From DATAGF01 sp963834875 (GTDB lineage Bacteria > Actinomycetota > Thermoleophilia > Miltoncostaeales > Miltoncostaeaceae), in contig CAWIDG010000024.1 in NCBI GenBank assembly GCA_963834875.1, positions 296,736 through 360,735 of the forward strand: DNA of 64,000 bases, written 5' to 3'. A program made the translations under genes and the position numbers. Positions within the stretch are counted from its first letter, which is position 1; every line of letters begins with the position of its first letter. Shown here in pieces: positions 1 through 8,327 of the stretch. Under the pieces are notes generated by a model. It was not told the DNA's origin. It saw only the letters and a list, made by a program, of their open reading frames with translations, and searched no databases.

Positions 1-258
1 GGCGGCACCGCCCTCTACCTCCTGGGGCACGTCGCCTTCCGCTGGCGCAACGTCCACCGCTTCAGCGTCCAGCGCCTCGTCTGCGCGATCGTCCTGCTGG
101 CGCTCATCCCGCTGGCGATCGAGGTGCCCGCGCTGGTCACGATGGCGATCGTCGCCGCGCTGCTCGCCGCCCTGATCGCCTACGAGAACGCGCGCTTCGC
201 CGAGCTGCGCGACCGGCTGCGGCATCGGCTGGCCGACGAGGCCGCCGCCCCGCACTAG
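1..258 (+). CDS. LtrA family membrane protein, C-terminal fragment
   Basis: Open from the window edge to a TAG at 256-258, giving about 85 residues. It begins with ALYLLGHVAFRWR and continues through two hydrophobic segments, typical of the last helices of low-temperature-requirement A (LtrA) proteins, which are multi-pass inner-membrane proteins of unclear function. A charged tail (ENARFAELRDRLRHRLADE) follows the last helix. The start and most of the protein lie outside the window, so completeness cannot be judged. The assignment rests on remembered family motifs. Confidence 0.6.
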   Translation, partial: GGTALYLLGHVAFRWRNVHRFSVQRLVCAIVLLALIPLAIEVPALVTMAIVAALLAALIAYENARFAELRDRLRHRLADEAAAPH

Positions 259-299
259 GATCCCCGCGCATGCGGCCGGGGCGAGAGGAGGGAGGGGCC

Positions 300-584
300 A
301 TGGCGAGGTGGGGGCTCTGGACGGCGTCGTCGATCGGGGCCGCGGGCGCCGGCGCGGCGCTCGCGCTGGTGCGGCGGCGCCGGCCCGCGCAGGACGCCCC
401 CCCGGCGCCGGCCCCGGACGTCCCGGCCGAGGCCGCCGGCCCCGCGGCGCCCCCGGCCGGCGCCGCGCCGCCCGAGGACCCGGGCGAAGCCCTCGACGCC
501 GCCCGCGAGCGCCTGCGGGCCCGCGCCGACGCCCTGCGCGAGCAGATCGAGCGCGACGGGGAGGGGTCCCCGCCCGCGGGATGA
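300..584 (+). CDS. Small single-pass membrane protein, unknown
   Basis: 94 residues from the ATG at 300, preceded closely by a GGAGGGAGGGG purine run that favours it over the ATG at 270. One hydrophobic helix (about residues 5-22) is followed by RRRRP, a long Pro/Ala linker and a charged helix rich in Arg and Glu. The stop TGA overlaps the ATG of the metallophosphoesterase (ATGA), so the two are probably co-translated. No family recognised; possibly a membrane-tethered accessory protein. Confidence 0.6.
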   Translation: MARWGLWTASSIGAAGAGAALALVRRRRPAQDAPPAPAPDVPAEAAGPAAPPAGAAPPEDPGEALDAARERLRARADALREQIERDGEGSPPAG

Positions 585-1404
585 TCGTCCTCGGGCTGGT
601 CGGGGCGGCGCTCGCCATGGCCGCGCCGGCGGCCGCCGGCCCGCCGGGCCCGCACGCCGCCCCGGCGCCGTCCGTGCGGTTCGCCGTCAAGGGCGACTGG
701 GGGTACGGCGGCTCGGCGCAGGCCGCCGTCACCCGCCGGATGTGCGCCGAGGCGCGCCGCGCGCCGTTCGCGTTCGTGCTGACGACGGGCGACAACTTCT
801 ACCGGCCCGACGGCGTGGCGACGGCGGACAACTACTGGCGGCCCGAGCGCTGCCTGCGGGCGCTCGGGGTCCGCTGGCGCGCCGCCTGGGGCAACCACGA
901 CGTCGCGGGCGGCGACACCGCGACGGTCCTCGGCTCGCCCCGGCGCCGGTACGCCTTCAGCGCCGGCCCCGCCCGGGTCGTGGTGCTCGACGGCACCGAC
1001 CCCGGCGACCCGGCCCAGACCGCCTTCCTGCGCCGGGAGCTGAACGGGGCCGTGGAGCCGGTGCGCATCGTCGCCTTCCACCACCCGCTCTACACGGCGG
1101 GCCTGCACCCGCCCGCCGAGGACGCCCGGCGGGAGTGGGGCCCCCTCCTGCGGGCCGGCCGCGTCACCCTGGTCCTCCAGGGGCACAACCACGCCTACGA
1201 GCGGCTCGAGGCCGGCGGCGTCACCTACATCACCACCGGCGGCGGCGGCGCCCCCTCTATCCCTGCGTGCGGCCCTCGCGCGAGCTGCGGCGGTGCCTCG
1301 TCGAGCACCACTTCCTGGCGGTCACCGCGACCGCGCGAGCGGTCTCGGTGCGGGCGGTCTCGCCCTCGGGCCGGACCCTCGAGCGGGTCCGCATCCCGGC
1401 CTAG
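581..1404 (+). CDS. Secreted metallophosphoesterase (frameshifted)
   Basis: Calcineurin-type metallophosphoesterase with an N-terminal signal peptide (hydrophobic, AAPAAAG cleavage-like region). The metal-binding blocks appear in order: GDWG near residue 33, GDNF near 70, GNHD near 105, HHP near 167, and GHNHAYER near 203. This layout is like purple-acid-phosphatase-type phosphoesterases acting outside the membrane. The frame breaks near 1253 in a GC-rich run; the C-terminus (LYPCVRPSRELRR to RVRIPA) continues in another frame to the TAG at 1402-1404. The break lies after all catalytic motifs, so a sequencing error is likelier than decay. Substrate unknown. Its stop is shared back-to-back (CTAG) with the leftward HTH gene. 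Confidence 0.8.
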
Positions 1405-2075
1405 GGCGCCGGCGAGAGGGGCACGCGGGTGCTGCGGCCGGCCACGGCCGCGGCCCAGGCCGTCGCGACCCGCACCGTGAGCCGGCTCATCGCGGCCACC
1501 ACGTCGCGCCGCTGGGCCTCGCTCAGCGCCGGCGGGGGCGCCTGGAGGGCGCGGTCGATCGCCCGCTCGAGCGCGAGGCTGCCGCCGAGCGTCACCTCCG
1601 CGGACGACCCGGCCAGCCCATGCCCGCGGCCGTAGGTCTCCGCGCGGTCGAGGGCGTCCGCGAGGCTGCCGTGCTCGAACGCGTCCGCCAGGGCGTCGAC
1701 CCAGGCGCGTACGACCCCACGCCGCTCGCCGGAGGGCAGGCGGCGGTACGCGGTCTCCGCCGGGCCCTCGACCAGCGTCTCGACGACGTCCGGCACCCGG
1801 TCGGCGCGGGCGCGCAGGGCCCGGGCGAGCTCCGGGGCCACGGCGACGTCGGGGGCGCCGGCCCTGACCGGGCGGGCCGGGCGGGCCGGCCGCCGCGCGA
1901 GCCACTGGCGCAGGACCTCCGGGTCGAACCGGCGGTGGCCGCCCGCCGTGCGCACGTGGGGCACGCGGCCCTCGCTGGCCCAGAGCCGCAGCGTGCTCGG
2001 GCTCACCCCGAGGGCCTTCGCCGCGGCCGAGACGGAGAGCCACGGCCCGTCCGAGCGCCGCGCGCGCGGGCTCAC
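1401..2075 (-). CDS. MerR/BldC-like HTH regulator, paralogue 1
   Basis: 224 residues from a GTG. The N-terminal winged helix-turn-helix (LSVSAAAKALGVSPSTLRLW, then GRVPHVRTAGGHRRF) is the excisionase/BldC/MerR DNA-binding type, about residues 12-60. The remaining ~150 residues are helical, Ala/Arg rich, and not a recognised effector domain. It lies 7 bp downstream of a paralogue with the same architecture (2083-2814), so the pair is probably co-transcribed and arose by tandem duplication. Function beyond DNA binding is unknown. Confidence 0.75.
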   Translation of the reverse strand: MSPRARRSDGPWLSVSAAAKALGVSPSTLRLWASEGRVPHVRTAGGHRRFDPEVLRQWLARRPARPARPVRAGAPDVAVAPELARALRARADRVPDVVETLVEGPAETAYRRLPSGERRGVVRAWVDALADAFEHGSLADALDRAETYGRGHGLAGSSAEVTLGGSLALERAIDRALQAPPPALSEAQRRDVVAAMSRLTVRVATAWAAAVAGRSTRVPLSPAP

Positions 2076-2082
2076 CGCGGCC

Positions 2083-2814
2083 TCACTCGGCCGCCGACCG
2101 CAGCCGGCAGCGGACGCCGTCGGCGTAGCCCGACGCCACCCGGACGGCGATGCGGTCGAGGGCGCGCTCGAGCGCGCGCCGGTCGAGGGGACGGCTCTCG
2201 GAGGCCGGCGCGAGCACGCGGTCGACCGCGCGGCGCACCGAGAGGGCCTCGGTCACCACCGCGTCGCCCGGCTGGCCGGACGCCCCGTCGCGGAAGCCCT
2301 CCCACTCGGCCTCCTCGTAGCACTCGGCCAGGTCGCCGGCCTCGAGGGCGTCCGCGAGCGACTCGAGCGTGCCGAGGACGCGCGATCGGCGGCCGGCCGC
2401 GGCGCGGGATGCCCCCGGCGCCCGCGCCTGGGCGAGCTCCTCCTCGAACGCGGTCACGACCGCCTCGGACCGCGCCCGCAGGGCATCCGCCAGGGCGGGC
2501 ATGGGCTCGATCCGCGTGGGCACCAGCTCGCCCGTCCGGGTCGAGGGCGACGGTGGTGCGCCGCCGCGCTCGGCGAGCCAGCCGATCAGCTCATCGAGCT
2601 CGAACCGACGGTGGCCGCCGGGTGTGCGGACGTGGGGCACGCGGCCCGCGGCGGCCCAGGCGCGCAGCGACGAGGAGCTGACCCCCAGCAGCCGCGCGGC
2701 GGCCGACACCGACAGGAGCTGGGGCCCCCGCACGCCACTCGTCCCCGCGCGCGGCGGCACCGTTCGGACGCCCGCGTCGGCCCACCCGGTCAGCGCCAAT
2801 TCAGGCGCCGTCAC
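2083..2814 (-). CDS. MerR/BldC-like HTH regulator, paralogue 2
   Basis: Same architecture as its downstream neighbour: HTH with LSVSAAARLLGVSSSSLRAW and GRVPHVRTPGGHRRF, then a helical C-terminal domain (LRARSEAVVTAFEEELAQAR onwards). The frame is open back to 2925, but the stretch upstream of the GTG at 2814 is Arg/Pro-poor in pattern and unlike a domain, so 2814 is preferred; no clear ribosome site decides it. The shared C-terminal helical region in both copies suggests a real, possibly ligand-binding or oligomerising domain. Confidence 0.7.
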   Translation of the reverse strand: MTAPELALTGWADAGVRTVPPRAGTSGVRGPQLLSVSAAARLLGVSSSSLRAWAAAGRVPHVRTPGGHRRFELDELIGWLAERGGAPPSPSTRTGELVPTRIEPMPALADALRARSEAVVTAFEEELAQARAPGASRAAAGRRSRVLGTLESLADALEAGDLAECYEEAEWEGFRDGASGQPGDAVVTEALSVRRAVDRVLAPASESRPLDRRALERALDRIAVRVASGYADGVRCRLRSAAE

Positions 2815-2922
2815 TATCGAGAATGGGAGGAATGGACCGATTCTGGGCGCGCGTCTCGCACAACGCAACCGGACCGGCCGAAGCGCAAGGCGCTGAAGCG
2901 CCCAAAAACTGCAAGAACCTCC

Positions 2923-2943
2923 CATTGAGGGGCCTGCTCAATG
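2923..2943. promoter_or_regulatory. 7-bp inverted repeat between DedA and HTH genes
   Basis: CATTGAG at 2923-2929 and CTCAATG at 2937-2943 form a perfect inverted repeat around a 7-nt spacer. The surrounding ~150 bp is noticeably more A/T rich than the flanking genes, as expected of a promoter region. It could be an operator for the HTH pair or a weak hairpin terminator for dedA, both on the minus strand. No T-run follows. Confidence 0.35.
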
Positions 2944-2971
2944 AAATCTCACACGACGCGGCGCTCCGGGA

Positions 2972-3667
2972 TCACCCGCCCGGCGTCGTCGTGGGCGCCG
3001 CGCTGCCCGTCCCGGCCCGCTCGGCCTCGGCCGCCGCGCGCTCTCGCCTGACGCGCTGCCGCTCCTTGACCGCCACGAGCGCGCCCACGAGGAGGGTCAC
3101 CCCGAACGCCACCACGAACGCCACCCAGAGCTGGCCGGCGAAGGCCTTGCCCGCGAAGTAGCCGAGCAGGCCGGCCTGCGTCGCCCAGACGATGCCGCCC
3201 AGGAGGTCGAAGAACAGGAAGCGCGGGTAGGCCATCTGCCCGGCCCCGCACGAGAGGTTGATGGCGATGCGGATGCCGGGGAGGAAGCGGCCGACGAAGA
3301 CGAGGGCCGCGCCCTGGCGGCGGACCATCCGCTCGGCGGCCTCGAGGCGCGCCGGGCCCGCGAACCGCATGACGAACCGCTTGATCGGCCCTCCGCCCGC
3401 GCGGCCGATCCAGTACGCGGTCGAGTCGCCGATGACCGCGCCGGCCGCGCCCGCGAGGATCACCAGCGGCAGGCTCAGCGAGCCGTCGGCCGCGAGGACC
3501 GCCGCGGCCACGATCGCGGTCTCGCCCGGCAGGAGCGGGAAGACGCCGTCGCCCGCGACGACCAGCAGCACGGCCCAGTAGCCGTAGGCCGCCGCGTCCT
3601 CGGCGAAGTCCCCGAACTGCTCGAGGATCGCCGCGCTCTGAGCCCACGCGATGGCCAGGGTGCCCAC
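2972..3667 (-). CDS. DedA family membrane protein
   Basis: 231 residues from a GTG, normal length for DedA/SNARE-associated proteins. Family motifs are visible: LLPGET near residue 47, a GDSTAYWIGR block near 80, and GRFLPGIRIAINL near 127. Several hydrophobic helices are followed by a charged C-terminal tail. DedA proteins are polytopic inner-membrane proteins linked to phospholipid flipping and envelope homeostasis; the substrate of this member cannot be read from sequence. Confidence 0.85.
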   Translation of the reverse strand: MGTLAIAWAQSAAILEQFGDFAEDAAAYGYWAVLLVVAGDGVFPLLPGETAIVAAAVLAADGSLSLPLVILAGAAGAVIGDSTAYWIGRAGGGPIKRFVMRFAGPARLEAAERMVRRQGAALVFVGRFLPGIRIAINLSCGAGQMAYPRFLFFDLLGGIVWATQAGLLGYFAGKAFAGQLWVAFVVAFGVTLLVGALVAVKERQRVRRERAAAEAERAGTGSAAPTTTPGG

Positions 3668-3766
3668 GCGCCGATGATGCCAGCGGCACCGCCGGGCCGC
3701 GACCGCCCTCAGCCCGGACGGCGCGCCCCGCCGTCAGGCGGAGCCGGGAGAGGGGCGTATGACTCC

Positions 3767-4087
3767 TTAGGCCGCCCGGCGCTCCTCGGGCGGCGCGCCG
3801 GCGTCGCGGCGCGCGGCGACGCGCAGGGCGGGCCTGCGCTCCCCGGCGGGCTCACGGAGGCGTCCGAGCAGGGGGCTCAGCAGCGCGAGGGCGGCGGCGG
3901 CCGCGACGAGGGCGGCCGGGGGCGCGTCCGCCTGGAGCGCGAGCGCCGCGAGCGCCATCAGCCCCAGCCCGCCGACGGCGCGCATCGTCATGAGGGCGGC
4001 CGACGTCGCGCGCCCGGGACGGCCCGCGTCCCACGCGGCCCACGCCAGCAGCGCCGAGAGCGCCAGACCCGCCGTCCACCAGCCCAT
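3767..4087 (-). CDS. Small membrane protein, unknown
   Basis: 106 residues starting MGWWTAGLALSALLAWAAWDAG. Three hydrophobic stretches (about residues 4-18, 37-52 and 58-75) predict a small polytopic membrane protein, ending in an Arg/Glu-rich cytoplasmic tail. Divergent from the small gene at 4201. No family recognised. The Ala/Leu composition makes homology hard to call by eye. Confidence 0.5.
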   Translation of the reverse strand: MGWWTAGLALSALLAWAAWDAGRPGRATSAALMTMRAVGGLGLMALAALALQADAPPAALVAAAAALALLSPLLGRLREPAGERRPALRVAARRDAGAPPEERRAA

Positions 4088-4187
4088 GGAAGCCTCCCGC
4101 TCGGGTGGTCTGACCTTGGCCAGCCGGGCGGCGTTCCCCTGCCGCCGCGGGACCCCTCTGAAACGGCACGGTGTCCGCGGTCTGTGC

Positions 4188-4193
4188 GATAAT
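4188..4193 (+). promoter_or_regulatory. -10 element for a probably leaderless mRNA
   Basis: GATAAT at 4188-4193 is a good -10 match in an otherwise GC-rich region. Transcription would start 7-8 nt later, at or next to the ATG at 4201, so the 4201 gene may be leaderless. No convincing -35 is visible at normal spacing. Confidence 0.4.
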
Positions 4194-4200
4194 GCAGCCC

Positions 4201-4449
4201 ATGTCCGAGATCCCCGCCCAGCTCCTGGAGTCCTTCAAGCTGCTCGACCCGGAGGTCGCCCAGCGGCTGACCGACGCCCTGACCCCGGTCGCCGGGGAGC
4301 TCGGTCCACGCGAGGAGGCCGTCCTCGAGCGACTCGTGCGCGGTCTCGCCGACGGCGCGCCGGCGGCGGAGCTCAACGCGTTCGTCCGCCTCCTCCCGGT
4401 GACGGTCAGCCGGGCGGTGCAGCCGGCGATCGAGCCGGTCACCGCCTGA
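4201..4449 (+). CDS. Small helical protein, unknown
   Basis: 82 residues from ATG 4201 (MSEIPAQLLESFKLL). An upstream in-frame ATG at 4195 is possible but sits on the inferred transcription start. The protein is predicted entirely helical and acidic, with no Cys and no membrane segment. It is flanked by a -10 element just upstream and a hairpin downstream, so it looks like a stand-alone transcript. Family not recognised. Confidence 0.5.
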   Translation: MSEIPAQLLESFKLLDPEVAQRLTDALTPVAGELGPREEAVLERLVRGLADGAPAAELNAFVRLLPVTVSRAVQPAIEPVTA

Positions 4450-4479
4450 GCCACCCGAGGCGCGTCGCGATACCGCGAT

Positions 4480-4498
4480 CCCCGCTCCTGAAGCGGGG
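4480..4498 (+). terminator. Hairpin after the 4201 gene
   Basis: CCCCGCT (4480-4486) pairs with AGCGGGG (4492-4498) across a 5-nt loop, 30 bp after the preceding stop. It lacks a T-run, as is common for hairpins in GC-rich actinobacteria. Confidence 0.45.
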
Positions 4499-4519
4499 TC
4501 TGCGCTAGCGTTGGCGGTC

Positions 4520-5722
4520 GTGACCGCCCGCCGCACGATCGTCGCGATCGCCCTGGTCTGCGCGTCGGCCGCGCTGGCGGGCTGCGCCTCCGGCGGGGAG
4601 GCGGGGCCGCCGTCGCCTCCGCCGAGCCGGCCCCCGCCGCGCGAGGAGGCGCAGGCCGGGGGGTACCGGCTGGCGAAGGTCGCGGGCAACCTCGGCGACG
4701 CCCTCTACGTGACCGCCGCGCCGGGCCAGCCCGGGCGCCTCTACGTCGTCCAGCAGAGCGGCCGCATCAGGATCCTCGAGCGGGGCCGGATGCGGGGGAC
4801 GTTCCTCGACATCTCGGGCCTCGTCACCGCGGGCGGCGAGCAGGGGCTGCTCGGCCTCGCGTTCCACCCGCGCTACGCCCGCAACGGCCGTTTCTTCGTG
4901 TACTACACCAACCGGGACGGCGACCAGCGGGTGGTCGAGTACCGGCGGGCGAGCGCGGCGCGGGCCCAGCCCGGGAGCGCCCGCGGGCTCCTGACGATGC
5001 AGGACCCGTACTCGAACCACAACGGCGGGCACCTGGCCTTCGGCCCCGACGGGTTCCTCTACATCGGCACCGGCGACGGCGGCAGCGGCGGGGACCCCGA
5101 GGACAACGGCCAGTCGCGCGACACGCTGCTGGGCAAGCTCCTGCGGCTCGACGTCAACTCGCGCAGCGGCGGCCGTCCCTACGGGATCCCGCCGGGCAAC
5201 CCCTACCGTTCGGGCGGGGGCCGTGCCGAGATCTACGCCTACGGCCTGCGCAACCCGTGGCGCTTCTCGTTCGACCGGGAGCGCGGCGACCTCTGGATCG
5301 GCGACGTCGGCCAGAACGCGCTCGAGGAGATCGACTTCCGCCGGCGCGGGACCGGCGCCGGGGTCAATTTCGGCTGGAACGCCTTCGAGGGCCGCTCCGC
5401 CTTCTCCGGCGGCGGGCCGGTGCGGGGCCGGTCGCCCGTCCCGCCCGTCGCGCAGTACTCGCACTCGGCGGGATGCTCGGTGACGGGCGGGTTCGTGTAC
5501 CGGGGGACGAAGGTGCCGGCCCTGCTCGGCCGCTACGCGTACGCCGACTATTGCAGTGGGCAGCTGTGGACGATGCGCGCCGGCCCGACCCCCGGGGGCG
5601 TGCGCGAGGACACCGGCCGCCTCGGCGTCAGCCTCTCCAACGTGACCTCCTTCGGCGAGGGCCTCGCCGGCGAGCTCTATGTCATCGCCAACGGCTCGCT
5701 CTACCGCTTCGCCCGCCGCTAG
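4520..5722 (+). CDS. PQQ-dependent sugar dehydrogenase-like lipoprotein
   Basis: About 400 residues. A lipoprotein signal ends in LAGC (Cys near residue 21 from GTG 4520), followed by a Pro/Gly linker, so the enzyme is exported and membrane anchored. The body is a six-bladed glucose/sorbosone dehydrogenase (GDH-B/YliI) propeller: GGEQGLLGLAFHP near residue 110, NHNGGHLAFGPDG near 165, GTGDGGSGGDP near 183, YAYGLRNPWRFSFD near 240 and GWNAFEG near 290. Known family members oxidise aldose sugars with PQQ; substrate and cofactor use here are inferred. TTG 4511 is an alternative start. Confidence 0.85.
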   Translation: MTARRTIVAIALVCASAALAGCASGGEAGPPSPPPSRPPPREEAQAGGYRLAKVAGNLGDALYVTAAPGQPGRLYVVQQSGRIRILERGRMRGTFLDISGLVTAGGEQGLLGLAFHPRYARNGRFFVYYTNRDGDQRVVEYRRASAARAQPGSARGLLTMQDPYSNHNGGHLAFGPDGFLYIGTGDGGSGGDPEDNGQSRDTLLGKLLRLDVNSRSGGRPYGIPPGNPYRSGGGRAEIYAYGLRNPWRFSFDRERGDLWIGDVGQNALEEIDFRRRGTGAGVNFGWNAFEGRSAFSGGGPVRGRSPVPPVAQYSHSAGCSVTGGFVYRGTKVPALLGRYAYADYCSGQLWTMRAGPTPGGVREDTGRLGVSLSNVTSFGEGLAGELYVIANGSLYRFARR

Positions 5723-6761
5723 CACGGCCCCCGGCGGCGGCCCGGTCCGGCCCTCGGCCGGCTGGGGGGTCGTGCACCTGATGCTGCGCGCCGCGCCCGG
5801 AGGCCGGGAGGCGGGCGCGGCCGGCGACGCGCTCCTCGCGATCGCGGAGTTCGGGCGGGCCGATCCCCAGCAGGTGATCGCCTTCTCGGTGCTGGGGGGA
5901 CGCGCCGACGTCGGCCTGATGGCCATCGGCCCCGACCTCGACGCCCTCGACGCCCTGGTCAAGCGCATCCTGCGCGGGCCATTCGAGCCGGTCTACTCGT
6001 TCGTCTCCCTCACCGAGCTCAGCGAGTACACGAGCACCGAGGACGACGAGCGGGCCCGGCTGCTGGCCGAGGGAGCGGAGGACGTCGAGGCCCGCCTGGC
6101 CGAGTGGCGCGCCCGGATGGAGGCGTACCGGGAGGCCCGACTGCACCCCCGCCTGCCCCCCCGCTCGACCATCGCCTTCTACCCGATGTCCAAGCGCCGG
6201 GACCCCGGCGCGAACTGGTACGAGCTGAGCTTCGAGGAGCGCAAGCGCCTCATGGGGGGCCACGCGCAGGTCGGCCGCCGCTACGCCGGCCGCATCCTGC
6301 AGCTCATCACCGGCGCGACCGGCCTCGACGACTGGGAGTGGGGCGTGACCCTGCTCGCCGACGACCTCGCGGCGATCAAGGAGATCGTCTACGAGATGCG
6401 CTTCGACGAGGTCAGCGCGCGCTACGCCGAGTTCGGCCCCTTCTTCGTCGGCCTGGTCATGACGGCCGAGGAGGCGTTCGGCCGGGCCGGTCTGGCGGAG
6501 CTGAATTCCGGCCTCTCGCCGGGCCGAAGGCGGGAAGGCCGGACGGTCCGCGCCGGCGAGAACGGCGCCGGCCTCCGGCCGAAGGCCGCGCCGATTTCGC
6601 AGATGCGGCGACCGGCCATTACCGCCTCCGGCGGGGCGAGAGGCCGGAATCAGCTCCGCGATGGCCGTCACGTGATGAGCTCCCGTTCCACCCGGAGTGG
6701 GCGGGCCAGCGCGTCGAGCACCGGGCAGTGGCGGTCGACCGCCTCCGCCAGCTCCGCGTAG
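5679..6761 (+). CDS. hemQ: HemQ (coproheme decarboxylase), chlorite-dismutase family
   Basis: The core (about 5750-6480) has HemQ hallmarks: an N-terminal block GWGVVHLMLRA, the YPMSK motif whose Tyr and Lys match the catalytic pair of Firmicutes-type HemQ, WYELSFEERKRLMGGHAQVG carrying the proximal heme His, then DWEWGVTLLADD and the end motif FGPFFVG. The enzyme converts coproheme to heme b, the last step of the coproporphyrin pathway. The start is uncertain: ATG 5679 overlaps the upstream gene, and GTG 5772 would cut the conserved Trp block. The family normally ends near 6480; here the frame runs on to 6761 through an inverted repeat and over osmC, so the natural stop is probably lost to a frameshift. 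Confidence 0.85.
   Translation: MSSPTARSTASPAASTAPGGGPVRPSAGWGVVHLMLRAAPGGREAGAAGDALLAIAEFGRADPQQVIAFSVLGGRADVGLMAIGPDLDALDALVKRILRGPFEPVYSFVSLTELSEYTSTEDDERARLLAEGAEDVEARLAEWRARMEAYREARLHPRLPPRSTIAFYPMSKRRDPGANWYELSFEERKRLMGGHAQVGRRYAGRILQLITGATGLDDWEWGVTLLADDLAAIKEIVYEMRFDEVSARYAEFGPFFVGLVMTAEEAFGRAGLAELNSGLSPGRRREGRTVRAGENGAGLRPKAAPISQMRRPAITASGGARGRNQLRDGRHVMSSRSTRSGRASASSTGQWRSTASASSA
6495..6659. repeat. Long imperfect inverted repeat between hemQ and osmC
   Basis: A 26-nt left arm (6495-6520, starting GCGGAGCTGAATTCC) is the reverse complement of the right arm (6635-6659) except for one extra A. The arms are separated by ~114 bp that is itself rich in CCGGC/GCCGG. It sits where two genes converge, so it could be a bidirectional terminator or a small mobile palindromic element. 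Confidence 0.6.
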
Positions 6762-7159
6762 CGCTCCCGGCTCTCCGGTCCCGTCAACGAGACGCGCAGC
6801 GTGACCTTCTCGTAGCCGGCGGGCTCCACCCCTTCGACCCCGAGCAGGCCGCGCAGGTCGATGTCGCCGATCACCTCCACCTCCACCCGCTCGAGGGCGA
6901 CGCCGAGCTCCGCGGCCCAGAGCCTGTAGGTGATCGCCTGGCAGGTGGCGAGGCTCGTCAGGAACAGCTCGATGGGGCTCTGAGCGGTGTCCGACCCGCC
7001 GAGGGAGCGCGGCTCGTCGCACGCCACGGTGTGGCCGCGGGCGGTGGCCTCGCAGAGCATGCCCTCCTCCAGCGCGGTCGTCAGGCGGATGGCCACGCGG
7101 GCGCGCTCGGGGTCGGCGCGGAAGCGGTCGGCGAGCGCGGCGTGAGGTGCGTCGGCCAT
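6668..7159 (-). CDS. OsmC family protein
   Basis: 163 residues from ATG 7159. It carries the OsmC/YhfA pattern: SPIELFLTSLATCQAITYR with the first conserved Cys near residue 77, the LERVEVEVIGDID strand-turn block, and a second conserved Cys in DRHCPVL near residue 145. The fold is a thiol-peroxidase-like dimer; members reduce organic hydroperoxides or bind small molecules. The YhfA-like arrangement leaves the substrate open. Convergent with hemQ, divergent from the alcohol dehydrogenase. Confidence 0.8.
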   Translation of the reverse strand: MADAPHAALADRFRADPERARVAIRLTTALEEGMLCEATARGHTVACDEPRSLGGSDTAQSPIELFLTSLATCQAITYRLWAAELGVALERVEVEVIGDIDLRGLLGVEGVEPAGYEKVTLRVSLTGPESRERYAELAEAVDRHCPVLDALARPLRVERELIT

Positions 7160-7235
7160 GGCGCCCAATGCTACCGGCCAGGCCGCGCCAGGCGGGCGCG
7201 GGTATCCTGGCGCCCCGGCCGAGCGAGGGGGGCAG

Positions 7236-8327
7236 ATGAAGGGGCTCACGTTCCAGGGCACGCACGATGTCCGCGTCGAGGAGGTGGCCGACCCGGCGAT
7301 CGAGGGGCCGGCCGACGCGATCGTGCGGGTCACGATGGCCGGCATCTGCGGCTCGGACCTCCACATCTTCAACGCCGGCGAGGCGTTCGGCTTCCCGGCC
7401 GGCTCGCGCCTGGGCCACGAGTTCATCGGCACGGTCGAGGAGGTCGGCCCCGAGGTCCGGGCGGTCCGGCCCGGCGACCGCGTGATGTCGTCGTGCATGG
7501 TCGCCTGCGGCGACTGCACCTGGTGCCGCGAAGGGCTCGAGTCGTCGTGCGTGCGCTGGTCCCTGTTCGGCTGGGCGCCGCGCGTCTGGCAGCACGGCGG
7601 CGCGGTGCAGGGCGGCCAGTCCGAGCTCGTGCGCGTCCCGCTCGCGGACGGGACCCTGCACCCGATCCCCGAGCAGCTCGCCGAGCCCGGGCGCGAGCCC
7701 ACCCTCCTGCCGCTGGTCGACGTCATGTCCACCGGCTGGCACGGCCTGACCTCGGCCGGGGCGGGCCCCGGCCAGTCGGTGGTGGTCATCGGCGACGGCG
7801 CCGTCGGCCTCGCCGGCGTCCACGGCGCCCGGGCGAAGGGCGCCGAGCGCATCGTCTGCCTCGGCCACCACGCCGACCGCCTCGACACGGCGACGGCGCT
7901 CGGCGCGACGCTGGTGGTCGACTCCCGCGACGACGAGGAGATCACGGAGGCCGTCATGGAGCACACGGGGGGCGAGGGCGCCCACGTGGTGATCGACTCC
8001 ATCTCCGGCCCGGAGTCGATGGCCACGGCCCACGCCTGCGTGCGCCCCGGGGGCACGATCGCCTGCCTGGGCATGGACCACTTCATGGGCAAGACGCCGA
8101 GCGTGAACTGGTTCGACCAGTTCATCCGCAACATCTCGGTCACCGGCGGCCTCGTGCCCGGCAAGCGCTACTTCCCGGAGCTCCTGGCGCTCGCGGAGCT
8201 CGGTGAGATCGACCCCGCGCCCATGCTCTCCCACACGCTGCCGCTGGACCAGGGGGCGGCGGGGTACGAGATGATGGCGAACCGCGTCGAGGGGGTCGTC
8301 AAGGTGGCCCTCCAGCCCGGGACGTGA
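7236..8327 (+). CDS. Zinc-dependent medium-chain alcohol dehydrogenase
   Basis: 363 residues from ATG 7236, with a GAGCGAGGGGGG ribosome site. The catalytic zinc ligands are in CGSDLH (residue ~38) and GHEF (~65). The structural-zinc lobe CMVACGDCTWC plus a later Cys is intact. The Rossmann part shows VVIGDGAVGLAGV near residue 190. It most resembles the GatD/threonine-dehydrogenase-like MDR group; substrate unknown. The stop overlaps the start of the pyrophosphorylase gene (GTGA), implying translational coupling. Confidence 0.85.
   Translation: MKGLTFQGTHDVRVEEVADPAIEGPADAIVRVTMAGICGSDLHIFNAGEAFGFPAGSRLGHEFIGTVEEVGPEVRAVRPGDRVMSSCMVACGDCTWCREGLESSCVRWSLFGWAPRVWQHGGAVQGGQSELVRVPLADGTLHPIPEQLAEPGREPTLLPLVDVMSTGWHGLTSAGAGPGQSVVVIGDGAVGLAGVHGARAKGAERIVCLGHHADRLDTATALGATLVVDSRDDEEITEAVMEHTGGEGAHVVIDSISGPESMATAHACVRPGGTIACLGMDHFMGKTPSVNWFDQFIRNISVTGGLVPGKRYFPELLALAELGEIDPAPMLSHTLPLDQGAAGYEMMANRVEGVVKVALQPGT

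Noticed and set aside
5682..8234. 850-codon antisense frame over hemQ, osmC and the alcohol dehydrogenase
   Set aside because: Low-complexity shadow of genuine genes on the other strand; no start signal or family motif.
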